Shown here: piece after piece, positions 8,207 to 17,275 of the stretch
Layout of the letters: each line of letters starts with the position of its first letter
Numbering within the stretch: the first letter of the stretch is position 1
Notes under the pieces: generated by a model
The model's database searches: none
What the model was told of the DNA's origin: nothing
Seen by the model: only the letters and a program-made list of their open reading frames with translations
Origin: an uncultured Campylobacter sp.
GTDB taxonomy: Bacteria > Campylobacterota > Campylobacteria > Campylobacterales > Campylobacteraceae
NCBI GenBank assembly: GCA_945873855.1
Contig: CAMCEN010000012.1
Location: 1-44,558 of the forward strand
Length of the DNA: 44,558 bases
Reading direction: 5' to 3'
Position numbers and translations under genes: made by a program

Positions 8207-8545
8207 ATGGCAATTTCACCAGTAACAGGCGCAATCTACGCAAACCAAGTAGCCCCAGCAGCAAGCGCTATCCAAGGCGAACAGCAAGCAAAGTTTGATA
8301 TGCAAAGCGCACTGGCAGCCGCCGCTGCTAATGAGCAAAAAAAAGAAGTAGAAGAAACCAGAGCCACTGATGAGATCTACAAAACAGATCCAGAAAGAGA
8401 CAAACAAGAGCAAAAAAACGCCAAGCAAGAAAAAAAGAAAAAAGATGAAAAAGAGCTAAACCTAGATGAAATAGATGAAAAGCTAGGCGAGTTAAGGCAA
8501 AGCGAAGAAGAAAGCGAAAAGTATTTTTTTAACTTTTCAGTTTAA
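8207..8545 (+). CDS. Small charged hypothetical protein
   Basis: A 112-residue protein that I do not recognise. The N-terminal 40 residues are neutral and alanine-rich ([20 protein letters not shown]). The middle is a highly charged Lys/Glu stretch of about 50 residues, probably a single helix or coiled coil, followed by [13 protein letters not shown] and ending in aromatic FFNFSV. There is no signal peptide or membrane segment. The ATG follows AAAAGGA. It is divergent from glmM with a shared promoter region and is followed by repeats. Alanine-rich N-termini with a charged tail occur in small flagellar or structural proteins, but nothing here proves that. Confidence 0.75.
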   Translation: MAISPVTGAIYANQVAPAASAIQGEQQAKFDMQSALAAAAANEQKKEVEETRATDEIYKTDPERDKQEQKNAKQEKKKKDEKELNLDEIDEKLGELRQSEEESEKYFFNFSV

Positions 8546-8547
8546 AA

Positions 8548-8631
8548 AATTCTAGAATTCCTAAGTAAGAATTCTAGATTTTTTTATTAAAATTTTCTGG
8601 GAATTCTAGATTTTAGGAATTCTAGAATTCC
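8548..8631. repeat. Palindromic repeats between convergent genes
   Basis: Three partial and one complete (8615-8632) copies of the AATTCTAGAATT palindrome fill the gap between the convergent 8207 gene and the nhaC-like gene. The last copy directly abuts the antiporter stop codon. They may act as bidirectional terminators, though only one copy is next to a T tract. Confidence 0.85.
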
Positions 8632-10239
8632 TTATCTCCACACTTTTGGTAGCACAAATAAAGCTATTAAAAGCAAAGTTATATTACACACCCAGCCTAC
8701 AGCAATGCTACCAAAAATCCCAGTAAACAAAAAGCTAATTGCCGCTGCAATAGCGATAGTAACTGCATAAGGCATCTGCGTAGCGATATGCTCTAGCACA
8801 GGACAGCCTGCGCCAGTGGATGAAAGTATGGTACTATCGCTAATCGGGCTTGCATTATCGCCAAAAATCGCACCCCCTACCACAGCTGCTATGCAGATAA
8901 AGGTGATGTTTTGAAGCTCTTCTAACCCCATGTTGTTTGAAACTCCAAGTGCTGTAACAATAGGCATCACAAGCGGAATCATAATACCAAAAGTCCCCCA
9001 GCTAGTCCCAGTAGCAAAAGAAATAAGCCCAGAGACCAAAAACACAATGCTAGCTAGCAAAAATACTGGAAAATCGCCATTTACCACAAGTCCGCTTAAA
9101 TACACGCCAAGACCAAGTCCACCCTCGCTAGGTGCTGATTTGATTATAGTGCCTATGCTCCACGCTAATATCAAAATCGTAAGGGCTGGCACCATTGATT
9201 TTATCCCCTCGCTAACAGCTGCCATCGAAGCCTTTGCACTTACTAGCCTACGAAAGATATAGTAAATAAAAGTAAAGAAAAAAGTAAAAATAATAGAGTG
9301 TAAAAGTGCCACTGAGGCATCTGTATTTTTAAAAGCGTCGCTTAAACTCATACTATGATAAGCCTGCGTTAAGCTTGTGATTTTAGAGCCGTCAATTGCC
9401 GCTATCATCGTAGTTAGCGGAAAAAACACTAGCACAGAACAAATCAGCAAAATCATAGGCAAAATCATATCAAAAGGATTTGCCCTGTTATTTTCTACAA
9501 ACTCCGTATCATTTGGCACAAGACCAAATTTTTCTTCATCAAAAAGCTTGCCTTCTTTTGCCCTCTCATGCGCCCTTTTCATCGGTCCAAAATCTGCTTT
9601 AAAGACAATCATACCAAGCACAAAAAGCAGCACCCCAAAAGCATAAAGATTATAAGTAATAAGCCCTAAGAAAAACTCCAAAGGCGAAAGCCCTAAGCTC
9701 TCAAAACCCTGAGCGTCTTTTGAGATAGACATGATGGTAACCACCCAGCTAGAAACTGGCACTATCACGCACACAGCAGTTGCGGTGCTATGGACATTGT
9801 AGGCTAGTTTTGCGCGTGGGGTGCCAGTTTTATCGCTAATTGGCCGCATGATTGAGCCGGTTGCAAGCGCGCTAAAATAATCATCAATAAAAATAATAAG
9901 CCCAAAAATAAAGGTCATAAACTGCGAGCTTTGCCCGCTTTTTAGCCTTTTTGCTGCCCACACGCCAAATGAATGCGCAGCCCCAGTGTGCCCTAGTAAC
10001 CCCACAAAACCGCCAAGCAAGGCGCAAAATAAAAATATCCGCACATTCCACGCATCGCCTAAAATCTTTGCAAAAAGATTTGAGACATCTAATAGCGAGC
10101 TGCCTAGATTGCCGCTATTTACTATCATTGTGCCTGAGAGTACGCCTACAAATAGCGATAAAACAGCGTCTTTGGTAAAAAAAGCAAGCGCGATAGCAAG
10201 CAGCGGCGGAATAAGCCCTAAGGCTCCAAAATTATCCAT
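8632..10239 (-). CDS. NhaC-family Na+/H+ antiporter
   Basis: A 535-residue inner-membrane protein with about 12 hydrophobic segments. It opens FGALGLIPPLLAIALAFFTKD, has the conserved FIDDYFSALATGSIMRPI block near residue 118, and carries SFATGTSWGTFGIMIPLVMP plus GAIFGDNASPISDSTILSS in the C-terminal half. These are hallmarks of the Na+/H+ antiporter NhaC superfamily (also annotated as YuiF- or MleN-like). It probably exports Na+ in exchange for H+, though some relatives move organic acids or amino acids, so the substrate is uncertain. It is monocistronic and flanked by repeats on both sides. Confidence 0.8.
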   Translation of the reverse strand: MDNFGALGLIPPLLAIALAFFTKDAVLSLFVGVLSGTMIVNSGNLGSSLLDVSNLFAKILGDAWNVRIFLFCALLGGFVGLLGHTGAAHSFGVWAAKRLKSGQSSQFMTFIFGLIIFIDDYFSALATGSIMRPISDKTGTPRAKLAYNVHSTATAVCVIVPVSSWVVTIMSISKDAQGFESLGLSPLEFFLGLITYNLYAFGVLLFVLGMIVFKADFGPMKRAHERAKEGKLFDEEKFGLVPNDTEFVENNRANPFDMILPMILLICSVLVFFPLTTMIAAIDGSKITSLTQAYHSMSLSDAFKNTDASVALLHSIIFTFFFTFIYYIFRRLVSAKASMAAVSEGIKSMVPALTILILAWSIGTIIKSAPSEGGLGLGVYLSGLVVNGDFPVFLLASIVFLVSGLISFATGTSWGTFGIMIPLVMPIVTALGVSNNMGLEELQNITFICIAAVVGGAIFGDNASPISDSTILSSTGAGCPVLEHIATQMPYAVTIAIAAAISFLFTGIFGSIAVGWVCNITLLLIALFVLPKVWR

Positions 10240-10680
10240 AAAAGTCCTTTGGAATTTTTGTTTAATTTTAGCAGAAATTTGAGTAAATTTTGCTATTTAT
10301 CTTAGGAATTCTAGAATTTGGGGGTTAGGGGGTATTTTTAGTCTTAGGAATTCTAGAATTCCCTAGCTTGTCATTGCGAGGGAGTAAAGCGACCGAAGCA
10401 ATCTCTATAAATTCTAAATTCATCCTTAGGAATTCTAGATTTTGGGGTTAGGGGGTATTTTTTAGATTTTTATAGTTTTTGGAATTCTAGTTTTAGGAAT
10501 TTTAGAATTCCCTACTATGTCATCCCCCAGCCCCCTTGGGGATCTCTATAGGGAATTCTAGAATTCCCTGCGTCATTGCGAGGGAGCAAAGCGACCGAAG
10601 CTAGGAATTCTAAATTTGCTTGGGAATTCTAGATTTTGCTTAGGAATTCTAGATTTTTATCTAAAATTCCCTACTATGTC

Positions 10681-10703
10681 ATCCTCGGGCTTGACCCGAG
10701 GAT
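10681..10703. repeat. GTCATCC-type hairpin
   Basis: ATCCTCGGG pairs perfectly with CCCGAGGAT around the loop CTTGA. A near-identical hairpin with loop TCAAG lies in the opposite sense at 11131-11153. Both are preceded or followed by GTCAT or ATGAC, giving REP-like palindromes. Confidence 0.8.
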
Positions 10704-10717
10704 ATCTATTTTGTGAT

Positions 10718-10745
10718 GTCATCCCCGATCAAGTCGGGGGATGAC
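10718..10745. repeat. GTCATCC-type hairpin
   Basis: GTCATCCCCGA (10718-10728) pairs with TCGGGGGATGAC (10734-10745) with one extra G. It is the same family as 10681-10703 but has a different stem sequence, so structure rather than exact sequence is kept. Confidence 0.8.
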
Positions 10746-11252
10746 AAAGAAAGTCAGGTTAGGGGATGGAACAAGGCTTAGGAATTTTAGAATTCCTAGG
10801 TAAAATACCCCCTAACCCCCAAAAACTAAGCAAAGAGCGGATGCGAAGCAAAAAAATAGGAATTCTACTTTTAGAAATTCTAGAATTCCCTGCGTCATTG
10901 CGAGGGAGTAAAGCGACTGAAGCTAGGAATTCTAAATTTGCTTGGGAATTCTAGTTTTTTGCTCGCTTTTAGGCTAGATAAATCTAGCTCGCAAATTTTA
11001 TAAGGGCTACGCCCTAAACCCTTAGGGACTGCTGCCCCCTAAAACCCTGCTAGAATTTAGAATTCTCTTGCTTTATCTGCGTTTTTGGGCTATTTTTATT
11101 CTTAGGAATTCTAGAATTTCTAGAGCAGATATCCTCGGGTCAAGCCCGAGGATGACACAAGGCTTAGGGAATTCTAGAATTTTCGTCATTGCGAGGGAGC
11201 AAAGCGACCGAAGCTAGGAATTCTAGATTTACTCATAGGAATTCTAGAATTC

Positions 11253-11831
11253 CTAGGCTTCTTTGCTTTGTTCTTTTGGTGGTTTTAGGCTAAACTTTGA
11301 ACTTAGCTCTTTTATATCACTGCCGCTAAAAGCAGCCAAGCAAGCATCAAAGGCAGTTTTTAGCACAGTATCTAAAAGGCTTTTTTCATCGCTGCTAAAC
11401 GCTCCAAGCACCCAGTTTATGGTATCTTTACTACCATTTTGGCTTTTGCCTACGCCTATGCGAACTCGCTCATACTCGCTGCCAATTAGCTTATCAATGT
11501 TTTTTATGCCGTTATGTCCGCCGCTACTGCCCCCAAGCTTGAAGCGCAAAGCCCCAAGCGGCAAGTCAATATCATCGTGAGCGACTATTATGCGCTCTGG
11601 GTGATAAAAGTTTGCCACAGCTAGCACGCTCTCGCCACTTAGATTCATATAAGTGCTAGGCTTTAAGAGTAAAACTGAGCCCTTTTTGTATAGCTCGCCT
11701 TTAAACTTAGCGCTACTTTGGGCTATAAAACCACCGCTAGAAATAAGCAAATCAGCTAGCATAAAGCCAGCATTGTGACGAGTGTTTTCATACTCTTTGC
11801 CGATATTTCCAAGTGCTACAAATAAAATCAT
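11253..11831 (-). CDS. pth: Peptidyl-tRNA hydrolase
   Basis: A 192-residue Pth1 enzyme that recycles tRNA from drop-off peptidyl-tRNA. It shows [20 protein letters not shown] with the catalytic histidine in [35 protein letters not shown] with the conserved Asp, and [13 protein letters not shown]. The start is at 11831 because the family begins MxLxVGLGN. A frame running up to 11990 only translates repeat DNA. The ribosome binding site is weak. The stop TAG is formed by the first bases of a palindromic repeat. rplY lies upstream on the same strand with structured copy B between them, as rplY-pth neighbours do in C. jejuni. Confidence 0.93.
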   Translation of the reverse strand: MILFVALGNIGKEYENTRHNAGFMLADLLISSGGFIAQSSAKFKGELYKKGSVLLLKPSTYMNLSGESVLAVANFYHPERIIVAHDDIDLPLGALRFKLGGSSGGHNGIKNIDKLIGSEYERVRIGVGKSQNGSKDTINWVLGAFSSDEKSLLDTVLKTAFDACLAAFSGSDIKELSSKFSLKPPKEQSKEA

Positions 11832-11871
11832 GGGAGTTCTTTTTGATTTTAGAATTTTAAAAATTTTGCTC

Positions 11872-11914
11872 GCCCTAGTGCCTGTGGGCACACGCTCGCA
11901 ATGCTTAGTAGGGC
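11872..11914 (-). other. GC-rich hairpins in the pth leader
   Basis: GCCCTA (11872-11877) pairs with TAGGGC (11909-11914), enclosing GTGCC (11878-11882) paired with GGCAC (11887-11891). A C/G-rich stretch, with GCCCCTAA and TTAGG words, continues to 11955. The block is far more GC-rich than its surroundings and lies 40 bp before the pth start. A related GC-rich block with GGGCTACGCCC lies at about 11009-11045. It could be a leader structure or a decayed repeat. Confidence 0.4.
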
Positions 11915-11959
11915 TAATGCCCCCACCCCTTAGGTGCTTTGCCCCTAAAACCCCAAAAA

Positions 11960-12037
11960 GGAATTCTAGAATTCTCTTTAAAATTCGCAAGAGAATTCTA
12001 GAATTCCCTAAAACACGCTAAGAAATTCTAGAGTTCC
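11960..12037. repeat. Palindromic repeats upstream of pth
   Basis: Three or four AATTCTAGAATT units, two of them complete, lie between the pth leader and structured copy B. The last (GAAATTCTAGAGTTCC) is mutated. Confidence 0.8.
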
Positions 12038-12046
12038 CTAGAAAAA

Positions 12047-12176
12047 GGCAATTCTAGTATCGTGCGTCTAGTGTGAAAAAAGGTAGTTTGTGCCGCTGCA
12101 GGGATAGAACAGGTAGTTCATCCCAAAGCGGCGCAAACTAGCTTTTCATCGCAATAGATGTGCGAGACGAATTGCC
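12047..12176 (-). ncRNA. Structured element, copy B (GATGAA hairpin family)
   Basis: Read on the minus strand, the core is GATGAACTACCTGTTCTATC (12122-12103). It is enclosed by a 12-bp stem with one G-T pair (12086-12097 with 12127-12138) and closed at the outside by GGCAATTC/GAATTGCC (12047-12054 with 12169-12176). The minus-strand 5' flank AATTCGTCTCGCACATCTAT closely matches AATTCGTCTTGTGCGTCTAT in copy C, so homology extends beyond the hairpin. It begins about 15 nt after the rplY stop and lies between rplY and pth. Confidence 0.65.
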
Positions 12177-12178
12177 AA

Positions 12179-12202
12179 AAGCTAAGATATATTACTTAGC
12201 TT
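12179..12202 (-). terminator. Possible rplY terminator hairpin
   Basis: AAGCTAAG and CTTAGCTT form an 8-bp stem across the rplY stop codon, followed on the minus strand by only four T. It is weak as an intrinsic terminator and overlaps the last codons, so I am unsure. Confidence 0.3.
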
Positions 12203-12728
12203 TTACACAGCCTAACACTGCCACTGACTCAGGCTCTCTCATTACCACACCAGCTGGAACTGGGATATCACGCACAAGCACGCTATCACCTACATCAAGT
12301 GGAGTAACATCCACGATGAAAGCATTTGGTAGGTCTTTGCCAGCGCATTTTACTAGCAGACGGCGTTTTGAGTGGACGATTAGACCTTTGTTTTTAAGAC
12401 CTTTTGCCACGCCAGTTGTAACTACTGGGATATAGTATTTGCTAACTTCATTTGGAAGCACAACACGCAAATCAACATGTTTTAGCACGCTTGTTACAGG
12501 GTGCTTTTGATACTCAGCAACTACTACTTCGTAGATTTTGCCAGCTACTTTTACTGAAAATTTTAGAGTATCTTTAGCTTTTACGGCTTTGATGAAGTCA
12601 TTTAGCTTAAATGCACAGTGAACATTTTCCATGCCTTTAGCGTAAATGTTGGCGATTAGATAACCATCTTTTCTCAAAGCTTTTGTAGCTTTGCTATCAA
12701 TACTCTCTCTAAGAATGCCTTCTAGCAT
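12192..12728 (-). CDS. rplY: 50S ribosomal protein L25 (Ctc form)
   Basis: A 178-residue two-domain L25/TL5/CTC protein that binds 5S rRNA. The N-terminal L25 domain ([20 protein letters not shown], then GYLIANIY) is followed by the CTC beta domain with [22 protein letters not shown] and [19 protein letters not shown]. The length matches the epsilonproteobacterial form. AAAGGA precedes the ATG. It is followed by structured element B and then pth. Confidence 0.93.
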   Translation of the reverse strand: MLEGILRESIDSKATKALRKDGYLIANIYAKGMENVHCAFKLNDFIKAVKAKDTLKFSVKVAGKIYEVVVAEYQKHPVTSVLKHVDLRVVLPNEVSKYYIPVVTTGVAKGLKNKGLIVHSKRRLLVKCAGKDLPNAFIVDVTPLDVGDSVLVRDIPVPAGVVMREPESVAVLGCVKAK

Positions 12729-12903
12729 TGTTTATCCTTTCGTATGAAATAAAAGCTAGAATTATAGCTTGTTTTGCTAAGAATTATCTTAAAATATTAA
12801 ATTTATAAATTTTTCATAAAAATTGTAAAAATTTATTTAAAATTGCAAAAATTTATCCACTTTTTGCTAAAATCAGCCTTTCTAAAAGCAAATGAGGATA
12901 AAA

Positions 12904-14166
12904 ATGCAAGTAGCAAATCTGCGATTTTTATTGCGTGATGATGCGATTATTAGGGTTTTAGAAGAGGATAATTTGCCTTATAAAAAGCAAAGATTTTTGC
13001 TCTTTGCTGTGCAAAAAAACTCCAAACTAGAACTTAGCAAAAGCGCAAAATCAGCTGTTAGCAATGCGCTTTATTTTTTAGAATATAGTTTTAGTCTAAA
13101 TGGGCTTTATTATATAATCAAAAGCTATGATTTTTGCGATACTTGCGTGCTTGAAGTCCGTTTTAATGATGCTAGAGAGATTGTAGATTTTATCATGCCA
13201 AGCATGCTAGCAAATCATTGTGGCAAAAATATCACAAACGATGAGCGCTATAGCGAGATAAATCTTGCGCTTTTTGGAAATCCTAATTATAAAAGTGATT
13301 TTAACGCAGTGATTGAAAGAGCAAAGCTTTGTGGCGATTTTGCTCTTTTAGCACCTGGGCAGCTTTCTAGCTTTGAGGGCGCAAAAATCGCTCTTTATGG
13401 AGTGCTAGAAAATACAAATATTGCAGTTTTAGACTTTTTGGTCAAGAAAAATACAAAAAGTCTAAAAAACCTGATTTTTGCGCTGGAGAAAAACTATCAT
13501 TTGTGTTTGTGCTGTGGCAGTGGCTTTGATGAGCAGATTTTTTCTAGTTTTAATGCGAAATTTTGCGAGTATTTGGCACTTGCAAACTCTCTTGGTGAGC
13601 AGAACTACCTGTGTGATTATATGAGTGCGCAAAATATAGAATCAAAAAGCCTAAAAGAGCTAAAAAAAGAGCGAAATATAGCCGAAGACGAGCTGGTTTT
13701 AAAGCTAGGCGATTTTAGTTCTGCGCTTAGAGATTTTAGCGTTATGCTAAGTGATGAGAGTGATTTTTACAGCGGTGAGCATGGCAAAAAAGCACTAAAA
13801 GCTAGCATGGCACTAAAGCTTCAAAATGCGATAAAAGACTATGAAAACGCTCCAAATACTAGCGCAAAATCAGCTCTAAAAGAAAGCTCTAAGCATCTTT
13901 ATCACGCACTTTGCGCCTTTGGGCAAATGTATAATGCAAAGCTCTCAGCCAAGCTAGAAAAAAAGCTACTTGCTATACTAGAAATCTACGCTCATTGCGA
14001 TAAATGCGAGTTTTTGGCAAAGTCTTTTGCTCTGCCGCAAATGGAGATAATAAATAAAAAATTGCTTCACAGCGCAGAAGAAAGTCTTAAAAAAATCGCT
14101 AAAAAACACGCAAAAAGCATTAAAATCTGCCAAGAGTTTTGGCAAATACTAAATTTTTATCACTAA
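12904..14166 (+). CDS. Uncharacterised protein upstream of ubiE
   Basis: About 420 residues that I do not recognise as a named family. It is cysteine-rich for this genome (CDTC, CLCCGSG, HCDKC), mostly helical in its second half, and has no signal peptide or membrane segment. The segment from about residue 265 onward (LRDFSVMLSDESDF, SSKHLYHALCAFGQMY, then LEIYAHCDKCEFL) faintly recalls the paired helical repeats of CHAD domains, but the defining His/Arg pattern is weak. The start at 12904 is chosen because AGGATAAAA precedes it, although an ATG at 12892 is in frame. The stop lies 10 bp before ubiE, so it probably heads the ubiE-xseA-serC operon. A TGCTAAAAT -10 lies at about 12865-12873. Confidence 0.7.
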   Translation: MQVANLRFLLRDDAIIRVLEEDNLPYKKQRFLLFAVQKNSKLELSKSAKSAVSNALYFLEYSFSLNGLYYIIKSYDFCDTCVLEVRFNDAREIVDFIMPSMLANHCGKNITNDERYSEINLALFGNPNYKSDFNAVIERAKLCGDFALLAPGQLSSFEGAKIALYGVLENTNIAVLDFLVKKNTKSLKNLIFALEKNYHLCLCCGSGFDEQIFSSFNAKFCEYLALANSLGEQNYLCDYMSAQNIESKSLKELKKERNIAEDELVLKLGDFSSALRDFSVMLSDESDFYSGEHGKKALKASMALKLQNAIKDYENAPNTSAKSALKESSKHLYHALCAFGQMYNAKLSAKLEKKLLAILEIYAHCDKCEFLAKSFALPQMEIINKKLLHSAEESLKKIAKKHAKSIKICQEFWQILNFYH

Positions 14167-14176
14167 AAGGCAAAAA

Positions 14177-14899
14177 ATGAACTCACAAGAAAAAATTGTA
14201 GAGATGTTTGATAAAATCGCACCTAGCTATGATCTAGCAAACCGAGTGCTAAGCTTTGGGATTGATAAAAGCTGGAGAAAAAAGGCTGTGGATTTCGTGC
14301 TAAAAAAGTTTAGTAATCAAACAATCTCTATTGTAGATATGGCTTGTGGCACAGGCGATATGATAGCTTTGTGGCAAGGTAGAGCTGGCTTTTTTGGTGC
14401 TGGGATAAAGGATATTGTAGGCGTTGATCCTAGCTCTGGTATGCTTGAAGTTGCGCAAAAAAAGTTTAGCAAAAGCGGTGTGAGGTTCATAAACTCCCTA
14501 GCGCACGAAAGTGGCATTGAAGATGATTTTGCTGATATTATTAGCATCAGCTATGGAATTCGCAATGTAAAAGAGAGATCTGCTACTTTATTAGAGTTTA
14601 ACCGCATTTTAAAGCCAGGTGGATATTTGCTAGTGCTTGAGTTTACTAGGCGTGAGAAAAAAGGCTTTATAAGTGCTTTAAGGGACTTTTATCTAAGCAA
14701 AATTTTACCAAAAATCGGTGGGGCAATTAGCAAACAAAAAGAAGCTTATGAGTATTTGCCAAGCAGTATTGAGAGCTTTTTAGACACTGATAGTTTTAAG
14801 ACTGAACTAAAAGAGGCTGGCTTTCAAGTTGAAATCGCGCAGAGCTTTTCTTTTGGAATTTCTACTATGTTTGTGGCAAAAAAAGTTGTGCAGTTATAG
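14177..14899 (+). CDS. ubiE: Demethylmenaquinone methyltransferase (UbiE/MenG)
   Basis: A 240-residue class I SAM-dependent methyltransferase that carries out the final C-methylation in menaquinone synthesis. It has motif I DMACGTGDM near residue 55, GVDPSSGML for SAM ribose, ISYGIRNVKERSATLLEFNR (a UbiE family signature) near 125, and LKPGGYLLVLEFTR. Campylobacter makes menaquinone by the futalosine route, so the MenG role is more likely than ubiquinone synthesis. The stop TAG runs into a decayed repeat (TAGGGAATTTTAG), and xseA begins 10 bp later. Confidence 0.93.
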   Translation: MNSQEKIVEMFDKIAPSYDLANRVLSFGIDKSWRKKAVDFVLKKFSNQTISIVDMACGTGDMIALWQGRAGFFGAGIKDIVGVDPSSGMLEVAQKKFSKSGVRFINSLAHESGIEDDFADIISISYGIRNVKERSATLLEFNRILKPGGYLLVLEFTRREKKGFISALRDFYLSKILPKIGGAISKQKEAYEYLPSSIESFLDTDSFKTELKEAGFQVEIAQSFSFGISTMFVAKKVVQL

Positions 14900-14909
14900 G
14901 GAATTTTAG

Positions 14910-16109
14910 ATGATAGAGTTTAAGAGTGTAATCGAGCTAAATGAAGCCGCAAGAGGCTTGCTAGAAGGGCATTTTGGCGAAGTTAGCTTAGAAGCTGAGA
15001 TTAGCAAGATCACAAAACACAGCAGCGGGCATTGGTACTTTAGCTTAAAAGACGAACAAGCTAGTATTGATGCTACGATGTTTAGAGGGGCAAATTCTAG
15101 AGTAACTTTTGAGCCAAAGGTGGGCTTAAAGGTGGTTTGCGCTGGTAAGCTGACGCTTTTTAGTGCTACTGGTCGCTATCAAATAAATGTGCTTTCTATG
15201 AAAGAGGCTGGAGCTGGCGACCTTGAGGCTGCTTTTAGAGCACTTTGTGCAAGACTAGAAAAAGCTGGCGTTGCTAAGCGAAATATAAATGGCGTGCTAC
15301 AAAAAGTAGGTGCTAGACCCCTACCACGCCTACCAAAAAGAGTAGGTATAGTAACATCTCTAAGCTCAGCAGCCTTTGCTGATATAAAAACAAGGATTGA
15401 GAGTAGCGGGTATTTTCTAAGCAAGTTTATTTGCTTTGATACGCTAGTTCAGGGCAAAGACGCGCCTGCTAGCATTATAGAGGCTCTTAGCCTAGCTGAT
15501 AGTGCTGGGCTAGATGTGATTATTTTGGCTCGTGGTGGTGGTAGCAAAGAGGATTTGTGGTGCTTTAATGATGAAAATCTTGCTAGAAAGATTTTAAGCC
15601 TAAAAACGCCGATTATTTCAGCTGTGGGGCATGAGATTGATTATAGTATAAGTGATTTTGTAAGCGACCACCGCTCTATTACGCCAACGGCTGCTATTGC
15701 TGATTTGCTGCCTAGCAAGGATGCTTTGGCGCAGTTTATAGACACAAAGCTAGAAAATATAAACTTAGCTTGTAGCTCAAAGATAGAGAGGGCGCAAAAT
15801 AGACTAAATATAGCAAGTCTAAAACTAAGCCCAAGTTCTATAAAAGAACGCCTTGATAAGTTTAATCTAAATATAAACACTAAGCAATCTGCGATAAAAT
15901 CAGCCCTTGATAGTAAAATTCTCTCTTGGGGGCATAAAATAGAAAATCTAAAAACGCAGCTTAAAGCTAAGCAAGAGATTTTTGAGACCAAGCGTTCTAG
16001 TGTGAGCGTTTTTGTTGGCGGTAATCAAGCTAAGCTTGATGAGCTAAAAATAGGTGATAAAATCACGCTAAAATCAGCCTATGCTAGCAAAGAGGCACAA
16101 ATTTTATAA
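14910..16109 (+). CDS. xseA: Exodeoxyribonuclease VII large subunit
   Basis: A 399-residue protein with an N-terminal OB-fold (IEFKSVIELNEAARGLLEGH, ISKITKHSSGHWYFSLKDEQ) and the catalytic XseA domain: VGIVTSLSSAAFADI, ILARGGGSKEDLWCFND, and SAVGHEIDYSISDFVSDHRS with conserved His/Asp, then TPTAAI. A helical coiled-coil segment follows toward the C-terminus. With XseB (not in the window) it degrades single-stranded DNA. It sits in the ubiE-xseA-serC run shared with C. jejuni. Confidence 0.93.
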   Translation: MIEFKSVIELNEAARGLLEGHFGEVSLEAEISKITKHSSGHWYFSLKDEQASIDATMFRGANSRVTFEPKVGLKVVCAGKLTLFSATGRYQINVLSMKEAGAGDLEAAFRALCARLEKAGVAKRNINGVLQKVGARPLPRLPKRVGIVTSLSSAAFADIKTRIESSGYFLSKFICFDTLVQGKDAPASIIEALSLADSAGLDVIILARGGGSKEDLWCFNDENLARKILSLKTPIISAVGHEIDYSISDFVSDHRSITPTAAIADLLPSKDALAQFIDTKLENINLACSSKIERAQNRLNIASLKLSPSSIKERLDKFNLNINTKQSAIKSALDSKILSWGHKIENLKTQLKAKQEIFETKRSSVSVFVGGNQAKLDELKIGDKITLKSAYASKEAQIL

Positions 16110-16131
16110 AACAAATTTTAAAGGAGAAAAA

Positions 16132-17265
16132 ATGAATAGAGTTTTAAACTTCTCAGCAGGTCCAAGTGGCTTGCCACTAAGCGTGTTAGAGCGTGCTAGG
16201 GATGAGTTTTTAGACTACCACGGACTTGGCTTTAATATCATGGAAGTAAGCCACAGAGGCAAGGTCTATGAAACTATGCATAATGAAATAATCGCAAATA
16301 TAAAGGGACTTTATAAGCTTGATGATGATTATGCGGTGCTATTTTTACAAGGCGGGGGGCATATGCAATTTGCGCAGGTGCCGCTTAATTTATACATAGG
16401 CGGAGAGGCGCAGTATGCAAATACTGGCGTTTGGACGAAAAAAGCGATAAAAGATGCAGGAATTCTAGGCATAAACTACCGCATAACAGCTAGTAGTGAG
16501 GATAGTAACTTCGATCACATCCCAAGCGATGCTGGGTTTAGTAGCGATGCTGATTACTGCTATATTTGCTCAAATAATACAATTTATGGCACGCAATACA
16601 AAAATCTGCCAAACACGCATGGAGCACCACTTGTAGTGGATTCTAGCTCTGATTTATTTAGCCGTGAGATTGATTTTAAGGCTAAGCACATCGGTGTATT
16701 TTGGGGTGGAGCGCAAAAAAATGCTGGACCTGCTGGTGTAAGCGTGGTAATAATCCGCAAAGATCTACTTGATAGAGTGGAGTATAATGAAGAAAACACG
16801 CCTGCGCCTATGCGTCATAAAGCGCCTTTTGCCTCTCATGTGCCAACCATACTTCGCTATAAAGTCCAAGCTGAGGCAAACAGCCTAGCAAACACGCCGC
16901 CTACATACTCAATCTACTTGCTAGGACTTGTAATAGAGTGGATAAAAGAACAAGGTGGCTTAAAGGCAATAAATGCTATAAACGAACAAAAAGCGGAGCT
17001 ACTTTATAAGGCTATTGATGAGAGTAGCTTTTTTAAAGCGCACGCTAGGGCTGACTCACGCTCGCTTATGAATGTAAGCTTTACAAGTCCTAGCCCTGAG
17101 CTTGATGCGCTGTTTGTAAAAGAGGCTGAGAATGAGGGTATGATAGGGCTAAAAGGTCATCGCTTGCTAGGTGGGCTAAGAGCTAGTATATACAATGCTG
17201 TAAGCCTAGAAAATGTCAAAACACTAGTAAGCTTTATGAGTGAGTTTGAGCGTAAAAACGGATAA
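16132..17265 (+). CDS. serC: Phosphoserine aminotransferase
   Basis: A 377-residue PLP enzyme of serine and pyridoxal phosphate synthesis. It opens VLNFSAGPSGLPL, has GLGFNIMEVSHRGK, the cofactor-phosphate loop FLQGGGHMQFAQVP, and the Schiff-base lysine in FWGGAQKNAGPAGVSVVII near residue 200. The C-terminus is GLKGHRLLGGLRASIYNAV. The start is set at 16132 after AAAGGAGAAAAA rather than an in-frame ATG at 16081 inside xseA. It is the last gene of the run. Part of the genome repeat word (AGGAATTCTAGG) appears in frame at 16458-16469. Confidence 0.95.
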   Translation: MNRVLNFSAGPSGLPLSVLERARDEFLDYHGLGFNIMEVSHRGKVYETMHNEIIANIKGLYKLDDDYAVLFLQGGGHMQFAQVPLNLYIGGEAQYANTGVWTKKAIKDAGILGINYRITASSEDSNFDHIPSDAGFSSDADYCYICSNNTIYGTQYKNLPNTHGAPLVVDSSSDLFSREIDFKAKHIGVFWGGAQKNAGPAGVSVVIIRKDLLDRVEYNEENTPAPMRHKAPFASHVPTILRYKVQAEANSLANTPPTYSIYLLGLVIEWIKEQGGLKAINAINEQKAELLYKAIDESSFFKAHARADSRSLMNVSFTSPSPELDALFVKEAENEGMIGLKGHRLLGGLRASIYNAVSLENVKTLVSFMSEFERKNG

Positions 17266-17275
17266 AAGCTTTTTA

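Larger units (their letters stand above)
10304..11250. repeat. ~1-kb composite repeat island, no genes
   Basis: No credible gene lies between the antiporter and pth. Three repeat families are interleaved. (1) The AATTCTAGAATT palindrome occurs throughout. (2) A 30-bp unit, GTCATTGCGAGGGAG followed by CAAAGCGACCGAAGC, occurs at 10370, 10572, 10894 and 11185 in the same orientation. (3) GTCATCC-type hairpins occur at 10519-10543, 10681-10703, 10718-10745 and 11131-11153. A G-rich GGGGTTAGGGGGTATTTTT block occurs at 10320 and 10444, and inverted at about 10801-10821. The second and third families resemble REP-like palindromes known from unrelated bacteria. Confidence 0.85.

Noticed and set aside
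8095-8208. N-terminal extension of glmM
   Set aside because: Crosses the divergent promoter; the conserved [11 protein letters not shown] start and a good ribosome binding site fit 8094.
10766-10954. Plus-strand open frame of 62 codons
   Set aside because: It is a translation of the repeat island (GILEFL from the palindrome); no ribosome binding site and no family features.
11832-11990. N-terminal extension of pth
   Set aside because: Translates repeat and GC-rich leader DNA; the enzyme family begins at the methionine at 11831.
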